Below, piece by piece: positions 9,748 to 18,972 of a stretch of 64,000 nucleotides of DNA. The stretch is from NCBI GenBank assembly GCA_900317835.1, contig ONIL01000011.1, positions 87,251 through 151,250 on the forward strand. Reading direction: 5' to 3'. Position numbers and translations under genes: made by a program. The notes beneath the pieces were generated by a model. That model ran no database searches, was not told the origin of the DNA, and worked only from the letters and a program-made list of their open reading frames with translations. This DNA is from an uncultured Prevotellaceae bacterium (lineage in GTDB: Bacteria > Bacteroidota > Bacteroidia > Bacteroidales > Muribaculaceae). Every line of letters begins with the position of its first letter. Within the stretch, counting starts at the first letter, position 1.

Positions 9748-9775
9748 CATGATCATGCGCATTTCCTTATCTTTG
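9748..9775 (+). promoter_or_regulatory. AraC-gene promoter with palindrome
   Basis: TATCTTTG (9768-9775) is a good -7 element 25 bp before the araC-type ATG. The perfect 10-bp palindrome CATGATCATG (9748-9757) sits where the -33 box should be, and there is no TTG there. It could be an operator for the AraC protein itself or for control of the divergent pump operon. Confidence 0.45.
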
Positions 9776-9800
9776 CATCCAAATTTCATGCAATAGAGAT

Positions 9801-10709
9801 ATGTCAAAGCAAGAACCCAAGCGATTACCCTTGTCTAGTCTCAAGGAGATGATCGATGCCGATTTCAAGACACAAGGAGTTAGCCCTTACCTCTCTCCAG
9901 AGTTCGCCATCGTGTATGGTTCCAACACCTTTCAAGCGATGCGGAATATATTTGAGATTTCAGTACCCTATCGCGTCGATGACTTCCGTTTCATCGCCTT
10001 TCAGAAAGGTGACGTTGACATCACTGCCAACCTCTTGAAGTTTCACGTCACCGATAACACTGTGGGATTTATGGGCAATGGCGGCATCATACAGATGGAC
10101 AGGATCTCATCAGATGTATCGATGTCAGGCATCGTGGTCAAGGAAGATTTCCTGCGCCGTGCCATGGGAGGCAGGTTGCCCGCGACGTTTAACGGCAGGG
10201 TCCACAATTTCTATCTTCAGGTAACCGCCCAGGAGTGTGACATAGTGGTTCGCATGATCCTGACATTGCGCGTGCTGGTCGAGGATCCGCATTATAGCCG
10301 AGAGGCCTCGGCATCGCTTATTGCGGCTATTGTCAACTACATTGCTGGCCTGTATGAACGCTATGGTGCCGAAGTGCCGGCTGCACAATCACGCCAGCAG
10401 GACGTATTCAACCGCTTTATCGCTCTGGTCAACGAGCAATGTTTCCACCACCACACATTGGACTACTATGCCGACAAGTTGTGCATTACCCAGCGCTACC
10501 TGGGCACCCTTGTCAAGCAGGCCAGCGGTACTACTGCCAAGGAGTGGATTGACCGTGCGCTCATCAACGAGGCAAAGGTAGCCTTGAGGCACAGCGACAT
10601 CACCGTCGCGCAACTAGCCGACAGTCTCAGTTTTCCCAATCCTGCATTTTTCTCCAAATTTTTCAGGCGCATGACAGGCTTGACCCCTTCACAGTACAAG
10701 CACCAATAG
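9801..10709 (+). CDS. AraC-family transcription regulator
   Basis: 302-residue regulator with an N-terminal cupin-like sensing domain (about 1-190) and a C-terminal double helix-turn-helix. The second half of the HTH is recognisable: ITVAQLADSLSFPNPAFFSK, then FRRMTGLTPSQYK. It is divergently transcribed from the TolC-HlyD-ABC operon with 165 bp between the starts, which makes it the probable regulator of that pump. The ligand is unknown. Confidence 0.93.
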   Translation: MSKQEPKRLPLSSLKEMIDADFKTQGVSPYLSPEFAIVYGSNTFQAMRNIFEISVPYRVDDFRFIAFQKGDVDITANLLKFHVTDNTVGFMGNGGIIQMDRISSDVSMSGIVVKEDFLRRAMGGRLPATFNGRVHNFYLQVTAQECDIVVRMILTLRVLVEDPHYSREASASLIAAIVNYIAGLYERYGAEVPAAQSRQQDVFNRFIALVNEQCFHHHTLDYYADKLCITQRYLGTLVKQASGTTAKEWIDRALINEAKVALRHSDITVAQLADSLSFPNPAFFSKFFRRMTGLTPSQYKHQ

Positions 10710-10745
10710 CCACCCTCGCCATGTCGTGCTATTAGGTTTATTGGA

Positions 10746-12680
10746 TTATTGCTGGAGCAACAGATCAATAAGGAGTGTCACATCGCTGATGCCCACAATG
10801 CCGTCACCGTCGACGTCGGCTTGTGTGTTGCCACTGTGGCCACCTGATAACAAAAGGTCGATAAGGACAGTCACGTCGCTGATGCCCATCATGCCGTCAC
10901 CATCAACGTCACCGACAAGAGGTTCTGGGTCCACCCCTTCGATAACGGAAAACTGTTTCCATATGTTGGCTGATTTATAAGCCCTTACTGCCGATTTGGG
11001 CACATAGAGCGTTGCAGTGCTATAGATGTCATCAAAAGTGCTGTTATCGGCTACCGTTGGCGGTGTCGTCGCCCAGCATGTCAGACTGGTCAGTTCCATA
11101 CAATCATAGAATGCTGAACTGCCAATGGCCGTGATTGATGCGGGAATCGTGGCGCTGGTCAGTCCCCAACAGTAGGCAAAGGTGTAGTCGGCGATTGTAG
11201 TGATGGAGCGAGGAATGACGATACTTTCAAGCCCTGAGCAACTAAAGAACGTTCCCGCGCCGATATGTGTCACCGAGGTGGGGAGCATTATGCTTTTCAG
11301 TTTGTTGCAATAGGAAAATGCGAAGTCGCCGATTGTGGTGATGGAGTTTGGCAGTGTGAGGGCCGCGAGTTTTTTACACGAGGCAAAAGCCTCATTGCCA
11401 ATGGTCGTTACTGTGCCTGGCAATGTGATGCTTGTCAGCATTGAGCAATCATAGAAAGCCTCATCGCCAATGATGGTTACCGAGGACGGAATAACGATAG
11501 AACTTAACGATGAGCACTCCCTGAACATCCCTTTTCCAACGGCTGTGATGCTGCCAGGAAGGCTCACACTCGCCAGTCCAGTGCATTTCCTGAATACATC
11601 CTCGCCGACTTCAGTGAGTGAATTAGGCAATACCAATTGTGTCAAGCCCGAGCAATGAAAAAATGCCTCATTACCCATTGAGCCCACCGAATTAGGGATG
11701 CTGATTGCCGTGAGTCCAGTGCACTCGTAAAACGCCCTGTCGCCGATGGCTGTGACACTAATGGGGATGACGGTGTTTTGGCAACCCAATATCATCTTAT
11801 TTTCGCCAGTGAGGATGATGGCGTTGCAGTTGCCGCGGGAGTCATATATCGGGTTTCCGTTTTCGATATCAATCGAAGTGATGGCTGGACACTCCATGAA
11901 AGCGTCTTGTCCGATGGCTGTGACCGATTTGGGAATGTGAATGCTGGTCAAGCCCTCACACCGAGTAAAAGCCTCTTCGCCAATAGTCGTGACAGAATTG
12001 GGCAGGTCTATGCCAGTCAAGGATAAACAACGGCGAAAAGCCATGTTGCCGATGGACACAAGCGTGACAGGCAAACTCACACTGGTCATTGCTGTGCAGT
12101 TGTTGAATGCCCTATCGCCAATGGTGGTGACTGAAGCGGGCAGGGCCAGTAGACCCAGACTCCAGCAAGAGCTGAAGGCTTCTTCGCCGATAGTAATGAC
12201 CGAAGCGGGAATTGTCACGTCGGAGAGAGAGGAACATCCCGAGAATGTTTTTGGCTTGATGACGGTAACACTGCCTGGTACCGTAATACTCGAGATGCTA
12301 ATGCATTCCTCGAAAGCCGACTCGCCGATAATTGACACTGATTCAGGAAGTTCAACCCAATCCAGAAACAGACAATTCCTGAATGCGCTGTCACCAATCT
12401 CAACGACGGTGGAGGGAAGAATGACTCCCGTCAGGTTGTTGCAGGATTCAAATGCCCTCGTGCCAATGGCGGTAACGGTGTAATTGCCACCGTTGTGGGT
12501 GACGGTGCCAGGGATAGTGATCTCACCGCTGTAACTGTGATCGGAACTGGCCGCCACGGCTACAGTATGGTCGCCGTTAATGACATAGTTGATGCCCCCA
12601 TAGGTGAATTGGCTTTGGGCAAATGATGTGACACACCCCAACAAAAGCACAACTACAAGGTTGAGTTTTAGTTTTTTCAT
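10746..12680 (-). CDS. Secreted BspA-type LRR protein with dockerin-like tail
   Basis: 644 residues. The frame is open to 12842, but the upstream part overlaps waaA and lacks sense; MKKLKLNLVVVLLLGCVTSFAQ at 12680 is a proper signal peptide. After a short N-terminal domain come about 18 LRR_5 units of 23 residues (consensus IPxSVTxIGxxAFxxCxxLTxIx). The C-terminus has two Ca-binding dockerin-like repeats (VDGDGMMGISDVTVLIDLLL and DVDGDGIVGISDVTLLIDLL). LRR_5 proteins of this type act in adhesion and host binding. No cohesin partner is visible in the window. Confidence 0.9.
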   Translation of the reverse strand: MKKLKLNLVVVLLLGCVTSFAQSQFTYGGINYVINGDHTVAVAASSDHSYSGEITIPGTVTHNGGNYTVTAIGTRAFESCNNLTGVILPSTVVEIGDSAFRNCLFLDWVELPESVSIIGESAFEECISISSITVPGSVTVIKPKTFSGCSSLSDVTIPASVITIGEEAFSSCWSLGLLALPASVTTIGDRAFNNCTAMTSVSLPVTLVSIGNMAFRRCLSLTGIDLPNSVTTIGEEAFTRCEGLTSIHIPKSVTAIGQDAFMECPAITSIDIENGNPIYDSRGNCNAIILTGENKMILGCQNTVIPISVTAIGDRAFYECTGLTAISIPNSVGSMGNEAFFHCSGLTQLVLPNSLTEVGEDVFRKCTGLASVSLPGSITAVGKGMFRECSSLSSIVIPSSVTIIGDEAFYDCSMLTSITLPGTVTTIGNEAFASCKKLAALTLPNSITTIGDFAFSYCNKLKSIMLPTSVTHIGAGTFFSCSGLESIVIPRSITTIADYTFAYCWGLTSATIPASITAIGSSAFYDCMELTSLTCWATTPPTVADNSTFDDIYSTATLYVPKSAVRAYKSANIWKQFSVIEGVDPEPLVGDVDGDGMMGISDVTVLIDLLLSGGHSGNTQADVDGDGIVGISDVTLLIDLLLQQ

Positions 12681-12705
12681 AGGTTTAATATTTGGTTTTT
12701 TATGA

Positions 12706-13938
12706 CTATTTGTTGAAAATATGGTCATAGATGAGTTGGGTGCCACCCAAGTGGGACTGGATATAGTTGCCCGCGGCCTTGCCGCATTGCAGGCGCAAGG
12801 GCTCGTTCTCGAGCAAGGGATCCATCGCTGCCGAGAACTCATCGGCGTTGTGGATGCTCATGGCGCCGTCCAGTTCGATAAGATCTTTGGCCTCCTGGAA
12901 CTTGTGGTGCTTTGGACCAAAAATGACAGGGATTCCATAGACTGCAGCCTCGTTAATGTTGTGGATGCTCGCGCCGAAGCCGCCTCCCACATAGGCCGCT
13001 TGGCCATAGCGATAAAGCGATGATAACAGCCCGAAGCTGTCGATAATCAGACAATCGGCATTCTCGATGTTCTGAGGAGTCGCCTCGCTATAGAAGCGTG
13101 CAGGACGAGAAATCTTGGACATCAGTACATGCAGGCGATGACGGTCAAACTCGTGGGGTGCGATGATGAGCTTCATCTCGCGATGGGCATTGAAGTACGG
13201 GATGACGATATCTTCGTCAGGAGGCCAGGAACTGCCCATGACGAGGGTAAACTTGGCATTCTCGACAAATTTTGATACTAGGGGGAACTCCTTGGCCGCG
13301 GCACGGACATCTGCCACGCGGTCGAAGCGCGTGTCGCCAGCCACAATGACGTTCTCCACGCCGATTCCTGCCAACAACTCACGCGATTGTTCGTTCTGGA
13401 CAAACAATGTGTCAAAACACTTGAGCATCTTGCGGAACATGCCGCCCCAGGGACGGAAGAAAATCTGCTTGGGACGGAAGATGGCCGAAATGATGTAGGT
13501 GGGAATGCCGAGGCGTTTTAATGCGCTCAAATAATTGCCCCAGAACTCATACTTGACAAATATGGCTACCGAAGGCTTCACAATGTCCAGGAATCGTTTC
13601 ACGTTTCCTGGCAGGTCAAAGGGGAGATAAACCACCGTGTCCACCATGCTGAAGTTCTTGCGCACCTCGTAGCCCGAGGGCGAGAAGAATGTCAACAGGA
13701 TGCGGGCATCGGGATTGTTGCGTTTAATCAGTTCGATGAGTGGGCGACCCTGCTCAAACTCACCCAGTGATGACGCATGGATCCAAATGTAGCCGCCGGC
13801 TGGGTCAAGTTTGCGTTGCAGTGTGCGGAAACAACGTCGTTGTCCTCGCAGCATCAGTTTGGCTTTGGGATTGCGCACGGCAGCCAGTTTCACGGCATTG
13901 CGGTAGGTGGCTACTCCTAGGTTGTAAATAGGATCCAT
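12706..13938 (-). CDS. waaA: 3-deoxy-D-manno-octulosonic acid transferase (WaaA/KdtA)
   Basis: Inner-membrane glycosyltransferase (GT30) that adds Kdo from CMP-Kdo to lipid A precursor. 410 residues. It has the N-terminal YNLGVATYRNAVKLAA helix, then IWIHASSLGEFEQGRPLIE, where the conserved Glu acts as base, and the C-terminal YVGGGFGASIHNINEAAVYG nucleotide-sugar-binding motif. It follows the beta-barrel gene by 36 bp and, with gltX, forms a minus-strand operon. Identification is secure. Confidence 0.96.
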   Translation of the reverse strand: MDPIYNLGVATYRNAVKLAAVRNPKAKLMLRGQRRCFRTLQRKLDPAGGYIWIHASSLGEFEQGRPLIELIKRNNPDARILLTFFSPSGYEVRKNFSMVDTVVYLPFDLPGNVKRFLDIVKPSVAIFVKYEFWGNYLSALKRLGIPTYIISAIFRPKQIFFRPWGGMFRKMLKCFDTLFVQNEQSRELLAGIGVENVIVAGDTRFDRVADVRAAAKEFPLVSKFVENAKFTLVMGSSWPPDEDIVIPYFNAHREMKLIIAPHEFDRHRLHVLMSKISRPARFYSEATPQNIENADCLIIDSFGLLSSLYRYGQAAYVGGGFGASIHNINEAAVYGIPVIFGPKHHKFQEAKDLIELDGAMSIHNADEFSAAMDPLLENEPLRLQCGKAAGNYIQSHLGGTQLIYDHIFNK

Positions 13939-13974
13939 TTTTGGTCGTTGTCCTTTAATCGTTGGTGGTGAGTG

Positions 13975-15060
13975 TCAATAAAACTGTTGCAGGCGTCCGC
14001 TCTCCAGGTAGTGTCGGTCATGACGGCGTTTCCACATGTGGTTGTCTATGTAGAATCGGCATGAGATCTGTTGCCAGAATCCGCACTTGTTGTCGGTCGC
14101 GTGCAGTGTCAGGGAGCCGGTCAAGTCCACAAACCGATTGCTCACGACATGGAAGGTGAGATCGGTGCGGCTGTAAATCTTGTTGTGATAGTATGGGTCG
14201 CCCAAGTTCAGACGACTGCCATAGGCGGGATACAATGGCATCATGTCCTTACCCGCATAGAACGTCTCATCGAGTTGCAACCAATGCCACTTTGCTGTTG
14301 CGGTGGTGATCAATCCGGCATGGTTGATCCACTCGTCCTCTCCGCGATTGCGTTCCAGGGCGATGATGGAACCCGCCGAGAAGCGGAGCGAATCGAGCGC
14401 CGTGCGGTGCGACAGGTCGATCGACACCATCGGGTTGATGACCAGGTCATCATTGACGTGTTCGTCGGGCAAATGGGCGCCAGACATGGCCAGGTGGCTG
14501 TACTGCACATGACCGCCCAGTTTCAGCGGGCCGCTCACTTTCCAGTCGGTGTTGAGCATGGCCGTGAAAGCCTCGCGGTCCTGTTCGGTCTGCATCTGCC
14601 GCCAGTCCACAGCAATTTCGGCATATCCGGTGGGTTTGATCAGTTGTGCCATGACGCCGCGGATGTTGGGCTGCAGGTAGGCTAGGGAGTCGCTCCACAA
14701 ATAGCGCGGCATCCGTTCCACCATCAGTGTGCGCGGCAATAGACCAGCCGTCACATGCCAGCCGTCGTCACGGTTATAGCGATAATAGATGGTGGGCAGG
14801 ATTTTATACCCGCTCATGTCGTCAATCATGGGCTGGTACCACACGACACCGCCCTTGAGCACATGTTGGTCATCCATCAGCGACAGCCCGATTTCGGGGG
14901 CTAGACGCGTGAAGAAGAACGTCTGGTCGGGTGAGTATTCGTCGCCACCCTCACGGTTGCTGAGCAGTATGCTGGCGTCAATGCTCCATTCCACCTCTTG
15001 GGCTGCAAGTGGTGGAATGATGAGCAGGAGGGTCAATATGGCGACGAACCGATTAAGCAT
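13975..15060 (-). CDS. Predicted outer-membrane beta-barrel protein
   Basis: 361 residues; specific family not recognised. Start at 15060 chosen because [21 protein letters not shown] is a signal peptide and the ATG overlaps the gltX stop by 8 bp (ATGCTTAA), implying coupled translation. The mature part has alternating aromatic and polar strands (for example [20 protein letters not shown] and [20 protein letters not shown]) and few long hydrophobic helices, the look of an outer-membrane barrel. It sits between gltX and waaA, so a link with the cell envelope is plausible. Function not assigned. Confidence 0.75.
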   Translation of the reverse strand: MLNRFVAILTLLLIIPPLAAQEVEWSIDASILLSNREGGDEYSPDQTFFFTRLAPEIGLSLMDDQHVLKGGVVWYQPMIDDMSGYKILPTIYYRYNRDDGWHVTAGLLPRTLMVERMPRYLWSDSLAYLQPNIRGVMAQLIKPTGYAEIAVDWRQMQTEQDREAFTAMLNTDWKVSGPLKLGGHVQYSHLAMSGAHLPDEHVNDDLVINPMVSIDLSHRTALDSLRFSAGSIIALERNRGEDEWINHAGLITTATAKWHWLQLDETFYAGKDMMPLYPAYGSRLNLGDPYYHNKIYSRTDLTFHVVSNRFVDLTGSLTLHATDNKCGFWQQISCRFYIDNHMWKRRHDRHYLESGRLQQFY

Positions 15061-16588
15061 CAGCGGGCATCTGTATGTTCTGGGTACCGGCCTCGAGACG
15101 GGCGAGGGTTTCCTCGCGGCCCAGCAGCTCGGTGATGTCAAACATGTGCGGTCCGCGGCACTCGCCGACCACCGTGAGGCGGAAGGCGTTCATCACATTA
15201 CCCTTGTGCAGGCCGTTCTTGTCAATCCAGTCCATGACGACCGCTTCACAGGCTTGGCTGTTCATGTCGGCGGTCTCAAGCAGCTTGGCCAGTTGGCGCA
15301 TGAGTTCAGGGGTCTCGGGCTTCCAGCGCTTGCGGATGTCCTTCTCGCTATAGGTTGTGGGGCGCACAAAGAAGAAGCATGCCTGATCCCACAGGTCAAC
15401 AACAAAGTTGATGCGGCTCTTGACAAGGGACACCACGCGGGTGATGTACTCGTCACTGAAGTCGGCTACGTTCACGTCATGCGCCTCGAGCACGGGCTTG
15501 AACAGCTGTGCCAACTCGCGGTCATCCATATTCATCAGGTACTCGTGGTTGAACCACTTGCCCTTCTCGAAGTCAAACTTGGCACCCTTGCGCGAACAAT
15601 GGTCGATGGAGAACTCCTTGATGAGTTCGTCCATCGAGAAAATCTCGCGGTCATCGCCAGGATTCCAGCCCAGCAGGGCCAGGAAATTCACAACGGCCTG
15701 GGGCAGGTATCCTGCCTCACGATAGCCGCTGGAGCGTTCCTTGCTCTCGGGGTCGATCCAGTTCAGCGGGAACACGGGGAAGCCCAGACGATCACCGTCT
15801 CGCTTGCTCAGTTTACCCTTGCCATCGGGCTTGAGCAACAGGGGCAGGTGAACAAATGCGGGCATTGTGTCCTCCCAGCCGAAGGCTTGGTAGAGCAGCA
15901 CGTGCAGCGGGGCGCTAGGCAGCCACTCCTCGCCACGGATGACGTGCGACACTTCCATCAAGTGGTCATCGACGATGTTAGCCAGGTGATAGGTGGGCAG
16001 GTCGTCGGCGCTCTTGTAGAGCACCTTGTCGTCAAGAATCGACGAGTTGATGGTCACATCGCCGCGCAGCAGGTCGTGAACCACAACATCCTGGTCGGGC
16101 TCAATGCGGAATCTTACTACCCATTTCTCGCCCTTGTCCATCAAGGCTTTAACCTCCTCGGCTGGCAATGAGAGTGAGTTGCGCATCATGCCGCGTGTGC
16201 GGGCATCATATTGGAAATTCTTGATTTCCTGACGCTTGGCCTCAAGTTCCTCGGGGGTGTCAAAGGCATAGTAAGCCTTGCCGGCATCAACGAGTTGCTG
16301 CGTGTACTTGCGGTACAGGTCGCGGCGCTCGCTCTGCTTGTAGGGGCCGTAGTTGCCGCCCTCATGCACACCTTCGTCGATGCCGATGCCCAGCCAATGC
16401 AGGGCTTCGTTGATGTACTCCTCGGCACCAGGCACAAAGCGGGTGCTGTCAGTGTCCTCAATGCGCAAAATCATGTCGCCCCCATGCTGGCGGGCAAACA
16501 GGTAGTTAAACAGTGCCGTACGCACGCCGCCGATGTGCAGCGGGCCTGTGGGTGAAGGCGCAAAGCGCACTCTTACTCGTCGTTCCAT
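15053..16588 (-). CDS. gltX: Glutamyl-tRNA synthetase
   Basis: Class I aminoacyl-tRNA synthetase that charges tRNA-Glu. 511 residues. The HIGH motif is in [20 protein letters not shown], and the KMSKS-type motif is KLSKRDGDR. The C-terminal helical anticodon-binding region is complete. The start [15 protein letters not shown] at 16588 is the family start. First gene of gltX / barrel / waaA. Confidence 0.98.
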   Translation of the reverse strand: MERRVRVRFAPSPTGPLHIGGVRTALFNYLFARQHGGDMILRIEDTDSTRFVPGAEEYINEALHWLGIGIDEGVHEGGNYGPYKQSERRDLYRKYTQQLVDAGKAYYAFDTPEELEAKRQEIKNFQYDARTRGMMRNSLSLPAEEVKALMDKGEKWVVRFRIEPDQDVVVHDLLRGDVTINSSILDDKVLYKSADDLPTYHLANIVDDHLMEVSHVIRGEEWLPSAPLHVLLYQAFGWEDTMPAFVHLPLLLKPDGKGKLSKRDGDRLGFPVFPLNWIDPESKERSSGYREAGYLPQAVVNFLALLGWNPGDDREIFSMDELIKEFSIDHCSRKGAKFDFEKGKWFNHEYLMNMDDRELAQLFKPVLEAHDVNVADFSDEYITRVVSLVKSRINFVVDLWDQACFFFVRPTTYSEKDIRKRWKPETPELMRQLAKLLETADMNSQACEAVVMDWIDKNGLHKGNVMNAFRLTVVGECRGPHMFDITELLGREETLARLEAGTQNIQMPADA

Positions 16589-16650
16589 GTTGTTCTTTAT
16601 ATATAATTAATGTATGTTCAATTCATTCTGTTTTGTCTGTCTATCGAGAA

Positions 16651-17427
16651 TCAGAGGAGCAAATCGGCAATCTGTGACATGGACGCGAAGTCCGTTTGGT
16701 CCACATGGGTAGGTGTGACCGTGACAAATCCGCGATTCAGCCAGTAGTAGTCGGTCAAGCCCTCATTTTTGTCGGCGATCTCAAATTCGCCGGTCAGCCA
16801 ATAGTAGTCCCGACCAGTCGGGTCAACCCTGTGTTCCCACTCATTGACCCAGCGGCCCATGTCGCCCGTGGTCACCTTCATGCCCTTGAAGCCGTCGTCA
16901 ACCTTGGGGATATTCACGTTGAGGCACACGTCCTTGGGGAGGCCGCCCTTGAGCACGCGCTCAGTCACATGCTTCACCACTGGCTCACACACGCTGGTAT
17001 CGGCCTCGGAACTATAGTCGCCAAAGGAGAATGCCACACTTGGCACGCCGTGGAGGATGCCCTCAAAGGCGCACGCCATCGTCCCGCTATAGAGCGTGTT
17101 CAGGCCGCTGTTATAGCCGTGGTTGATGCCGGCAAGCACCAGGTCGGGCATGTTGTCGGCCATGAGCTGGCTCAGCGCCAGCTTCACGCAGTCGGCAGGT
17201 GTTCCCGTCGCCAGATAGGCCGTGAAGCCTGGTTCCTGGGCGATTTTTGTGGTTCGCACAGGGTTGACAAACGTGATGGCGCTCGACTTGCCGCTCTGGT
17301 GCACGGCAGGAGCGACAACAAACACGTCGCCAAGCGTGCGGGCCACCTTGATGAGCGACTTGATGCCGTTGTAGTTATAGCCGTCATCATTGCTGATGAG
17401 GATGAGTGGTCTTCTCTTGCTCTCCAT
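16651..17427 (-). CDS. surE: 5'/3'-nucleotidase SurE
   Basis: Metal-dependent phosphatase acting on nucleoside monophosphates. 258 residues. The N-terminal ILISNDDGYNYNGIKSL carries the metal-binding Asp-Asp; GTPADCVKLAL and LVLAGINHGYNSGLNTLYSG complete the SurE active site. Divergent from nagB; the two starts are 108 bp apart and each has its own TAACTTTG -7 element. Confidence 0.97.
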   Translation of the reverse strand: MESKRRPLILISNDDGYNYNGIKSLIKVARTLGDVFVVAPAVHQSGKSSAITFVNPVRTTKIAQEPGFTAYLATGTPADCVKLALSQLMADNMPDLVLAGINHGYNSGLNTLYSGTMACAFEGILHGVPSVAFSFGDYSSEADTSVCEPVVKHVTERVLKGGLPKDVCLNVNIPKVDDGFKGMKVTTGDMGRWVNEWEHRVDPTGRDYYWLTGEFEIADKNEGLTDYYWLNRGFVTVTPTHVDQTDFASMSQIADLLL

Positions 17428-17450
17428 AAAAAGAATTCTGATTCGGGGTG

Positions 17451-17458
17451 CAAAGTTA
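17451..17458 (-). promoter_or_regulatory. -7 element of surE
   Basis: TAACTTTG on the minus strand, 23 bp before the surE ATG. It matches TAnnTTTG; no good TTG at the standard distance. Confidence 0.5.
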
Positions 17459-17469
17459 CAACTTTTTTA

Positions 17470-17499
17470 TTGAGATTTTGCAGAAAAGAAGTAACTTTG
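17470..17499 (+). promoter_or_regulatory. Promoter of nagB
   Basis: TTG (17470-17472), 19 nt, then TAACTTTG (17492-17499), fully matching the Bacteroidetes consensus, 36 bp before the nagB ATG. Confidence 0.7.
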
Positions 17500-17535
17500 C
17501 CACATCATAAATATATCTAATCTAATTCAAAGAAT

Positions 17536-18345
17536 ATGAGACTGATTATCGAACCCGATTACGAGAATGTATCAAAGTGGGCCGCTCGCTATGTGGCCAA
17601 GCGGATTAATGAAACAAAGCCGACCGCCGAGAAACCCTTCAAGCTTGGTTGTCCCACGGGAAGTTCACCATTGGGCATGTACCGTGAGCTTATTGAGATG
17701 AACAAGGCAGGCAAGGTGTCCTTTGAGCATGTGATTACTTTTAATATGGATGAATACTGCAATCTGCCCGAGGAGCATCCCGAGAGTTACCACTCGTTCA
17801 TGTGGAACAATTTCTTCTCGCACATTGATATCAAGCCCGAGAATGTCAATATCCTCAACGGCAATGCCCCTGATCTGGTCAAGGAGTGTGCCGACTATGA
17901 GGCGCGCATCAAGGCAGCCGGCGGCATCGATTTGTTCATGGGCGGCGTTGGTCCTGACGGACACATTGCCTTCAATGAACCGGGCTCGTCGCTCACCTCG
18001 CGCACGCGACAGAAGACCCTCACCCAGGACACCATCATCGCCAACAGCCGTTTCTTTGACGGCGACCTGAACAAGGTGCCCAAGACCGCCCTGACCGTGG
18101 GTGTGGGTACCGTTATGGATGCCCGTGAGGTGATGATCATCGTCAATGGCCACAACAAGGCGCGCGCCTTGCAGCAGGCCGTCGAGGGTGGTGTTTCCCA
18201 CATGTGCACCCTGAGTGCCCTGCAGATGCATCCCCACGCTGTTATCATCGCTGACGAGATGGCTGTCGATGAACTCAAGGTGAGCACCTATCGCTACTTC
18301 AAGGACATCGAGCACAATAACCTCGACCCCGACACGCTGCTTTAA
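17536..18345 (+). CDS. nagB: Glucosamine-6-phosphate deaminase
   Basis: Converts glucosamine-6-phosphate to fructose-6-phosphate and ammonia, feeding amino sugars into glycolysis. 269 residues, close to the E. coli length. Conserved pieces: [28 protein letters not shown] with catalytic Asp, and [18 protein letters not shown] with the conserved His. Single gene with its own promoter and a strong terminator 25 bp after the stop. Confidence 0.97.
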   Translation: MRLIIEPDYENVSKWAARYVAKRINETKPTAEKPFKLGCPTGSSPLGMYRELIEMNKAGKVSFEHVITFNMDEYCNLPEEHPESYHSFMWNNFFSHIDIKPENVNILNGNAPDLVKECADYEARIKAAGGIDLFMGGVGPDGHIAFNEPGSSLTSRTRQKTLTQDTIIANSRFFDGDLNKVPKTALTVGVGTVMDAREVMIIVNGHNKARALQQAVEGGVSHMCTLSALQMHPHAVIIADEMAVDELKVSTYRYFKDIEHNNLDPDTLL

Positions 18346-18369
18346 TAATCAGCAATAGATACAACAAGA

Positions 18370-18399
18370 ACTCGGAGAGCACCAAGCCCTCCGAGTTTT
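18370..18399 (+). terminator. Terminator of nagB
   Basis: ACTCGGAG ... CTCCGAGT, an 8-bp stem with an 11-nt loop, runs directly into TTTTC on the plus strand. Confidence 0.8.
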
Positions 18400-18475
18400 C
18401 TTTGTAAAATAAAAAAGCTGCTCGAGCCTAACGGCGGGAACAGCTTCAAACTTTCTCTTGTTGTAAAAGTCTTGC

Positions 18476-18706
18476 TTACTCAGCGGGAGCAGCCTCCTCA
18501 GCGGGAGCAGCCTCCTCAGCGGGAGCGGCAGCCTCTTCGGCAACAACAGCAGCGCTGTCAACAACAGCAGCGGCGCTATCTACAACCTCCTCAACAACAG
18601 CGGTGGTGTCCTCAGCAACCTCAGCCTGCTCAGCATTGTTGGTGTTGGTGCAGGAAATCATGCTAACGCTAGCGATAACAGCAAGAGCTAAAACTAACTT
18701 CTTCAT
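18476..18706 (-). CDS. Small Ala/Glu-rich lipoprotein
   Basis: 76 residues. The start at 18706 gives MKKLVLALAVIASVSMISC, a lipoprotein signal with lipobox Cys19. The rest is almost only Ala, Glu, Val and Pro, ending in the tandem peptide APAEEA repeated three times. The matching DNA is an 18-bp tandem repeat, so length may vary by slippage. Similar low-complexity lipoproteins are abundant in Bacteroidales; the function is unknown. A TAATTTTG -7 element lies upstream on the minus strand (18763-18770). Confidence 0.75.
   Translation of the reverse strand: MKKLVLALAVIASVSMISCTNTNNAEQAEVAEDTTAVVEEVVDSAAAVVDSAAVVAEEAAAPAEEAAPAEEAAPAE
18480..18532. repeat. 18-bp tandem repeat in the small lipoprotein gene
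   Basis: The unit CAGCGGGAGCAGCCTCCT occurs twice and is followed by a partial third copy; it encodes the APAEEA hexapeptide repeats. Confidence 0.8.
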
Positions 18707-18762
18707 TTTCTTTCGTAATTTTAAATAATAAAACAATTAATTTTCAGTTGTTAAAATCGGTG

Positions 18763-18791
18763 CAAAATTATAACAAAATTTTCACCTGCAA
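18763..18791 (-). promoter_or_regulatory. Promoter of the small lipoprotein
   Basis: TAATTTTG (18763-18770) on the minus strand, with a TTG 18 nt further upstream (18789-18791), slightly short of the usual 19-21 nt. Confidence 0.5.
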
Positions 18792-18888
18792 ACTTTTTTC
18801 CGTTTTTTTTTGAAGAATTTTTCATTCCATCATTTCTCGAATCAAAAATATTTGTTTCTTAATAATTGATTATCAGTAAAATAAGAAA

Positions 18889-18915
18889 ACGAGCGATATT
18901 CATCAATCGCTCGTT
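18889..18915 (-). terminator. Terminator of the acyl-CoA synthetase gene
   Basis: AACGAGCGAT and ATCGCTCGTT form a 10-bp stem with a 7-nt loop. Read on the minus strand it is followed by TTTTCTTATTTT, 58 bp after the synthetase stop. Confidence 0.75.
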
Positions 18916-18972
18916 AAATTTTGTTAAGGCTACGTCGGGCTTGCTGATTTTTCACCAATTCTGGCGCCGAAA

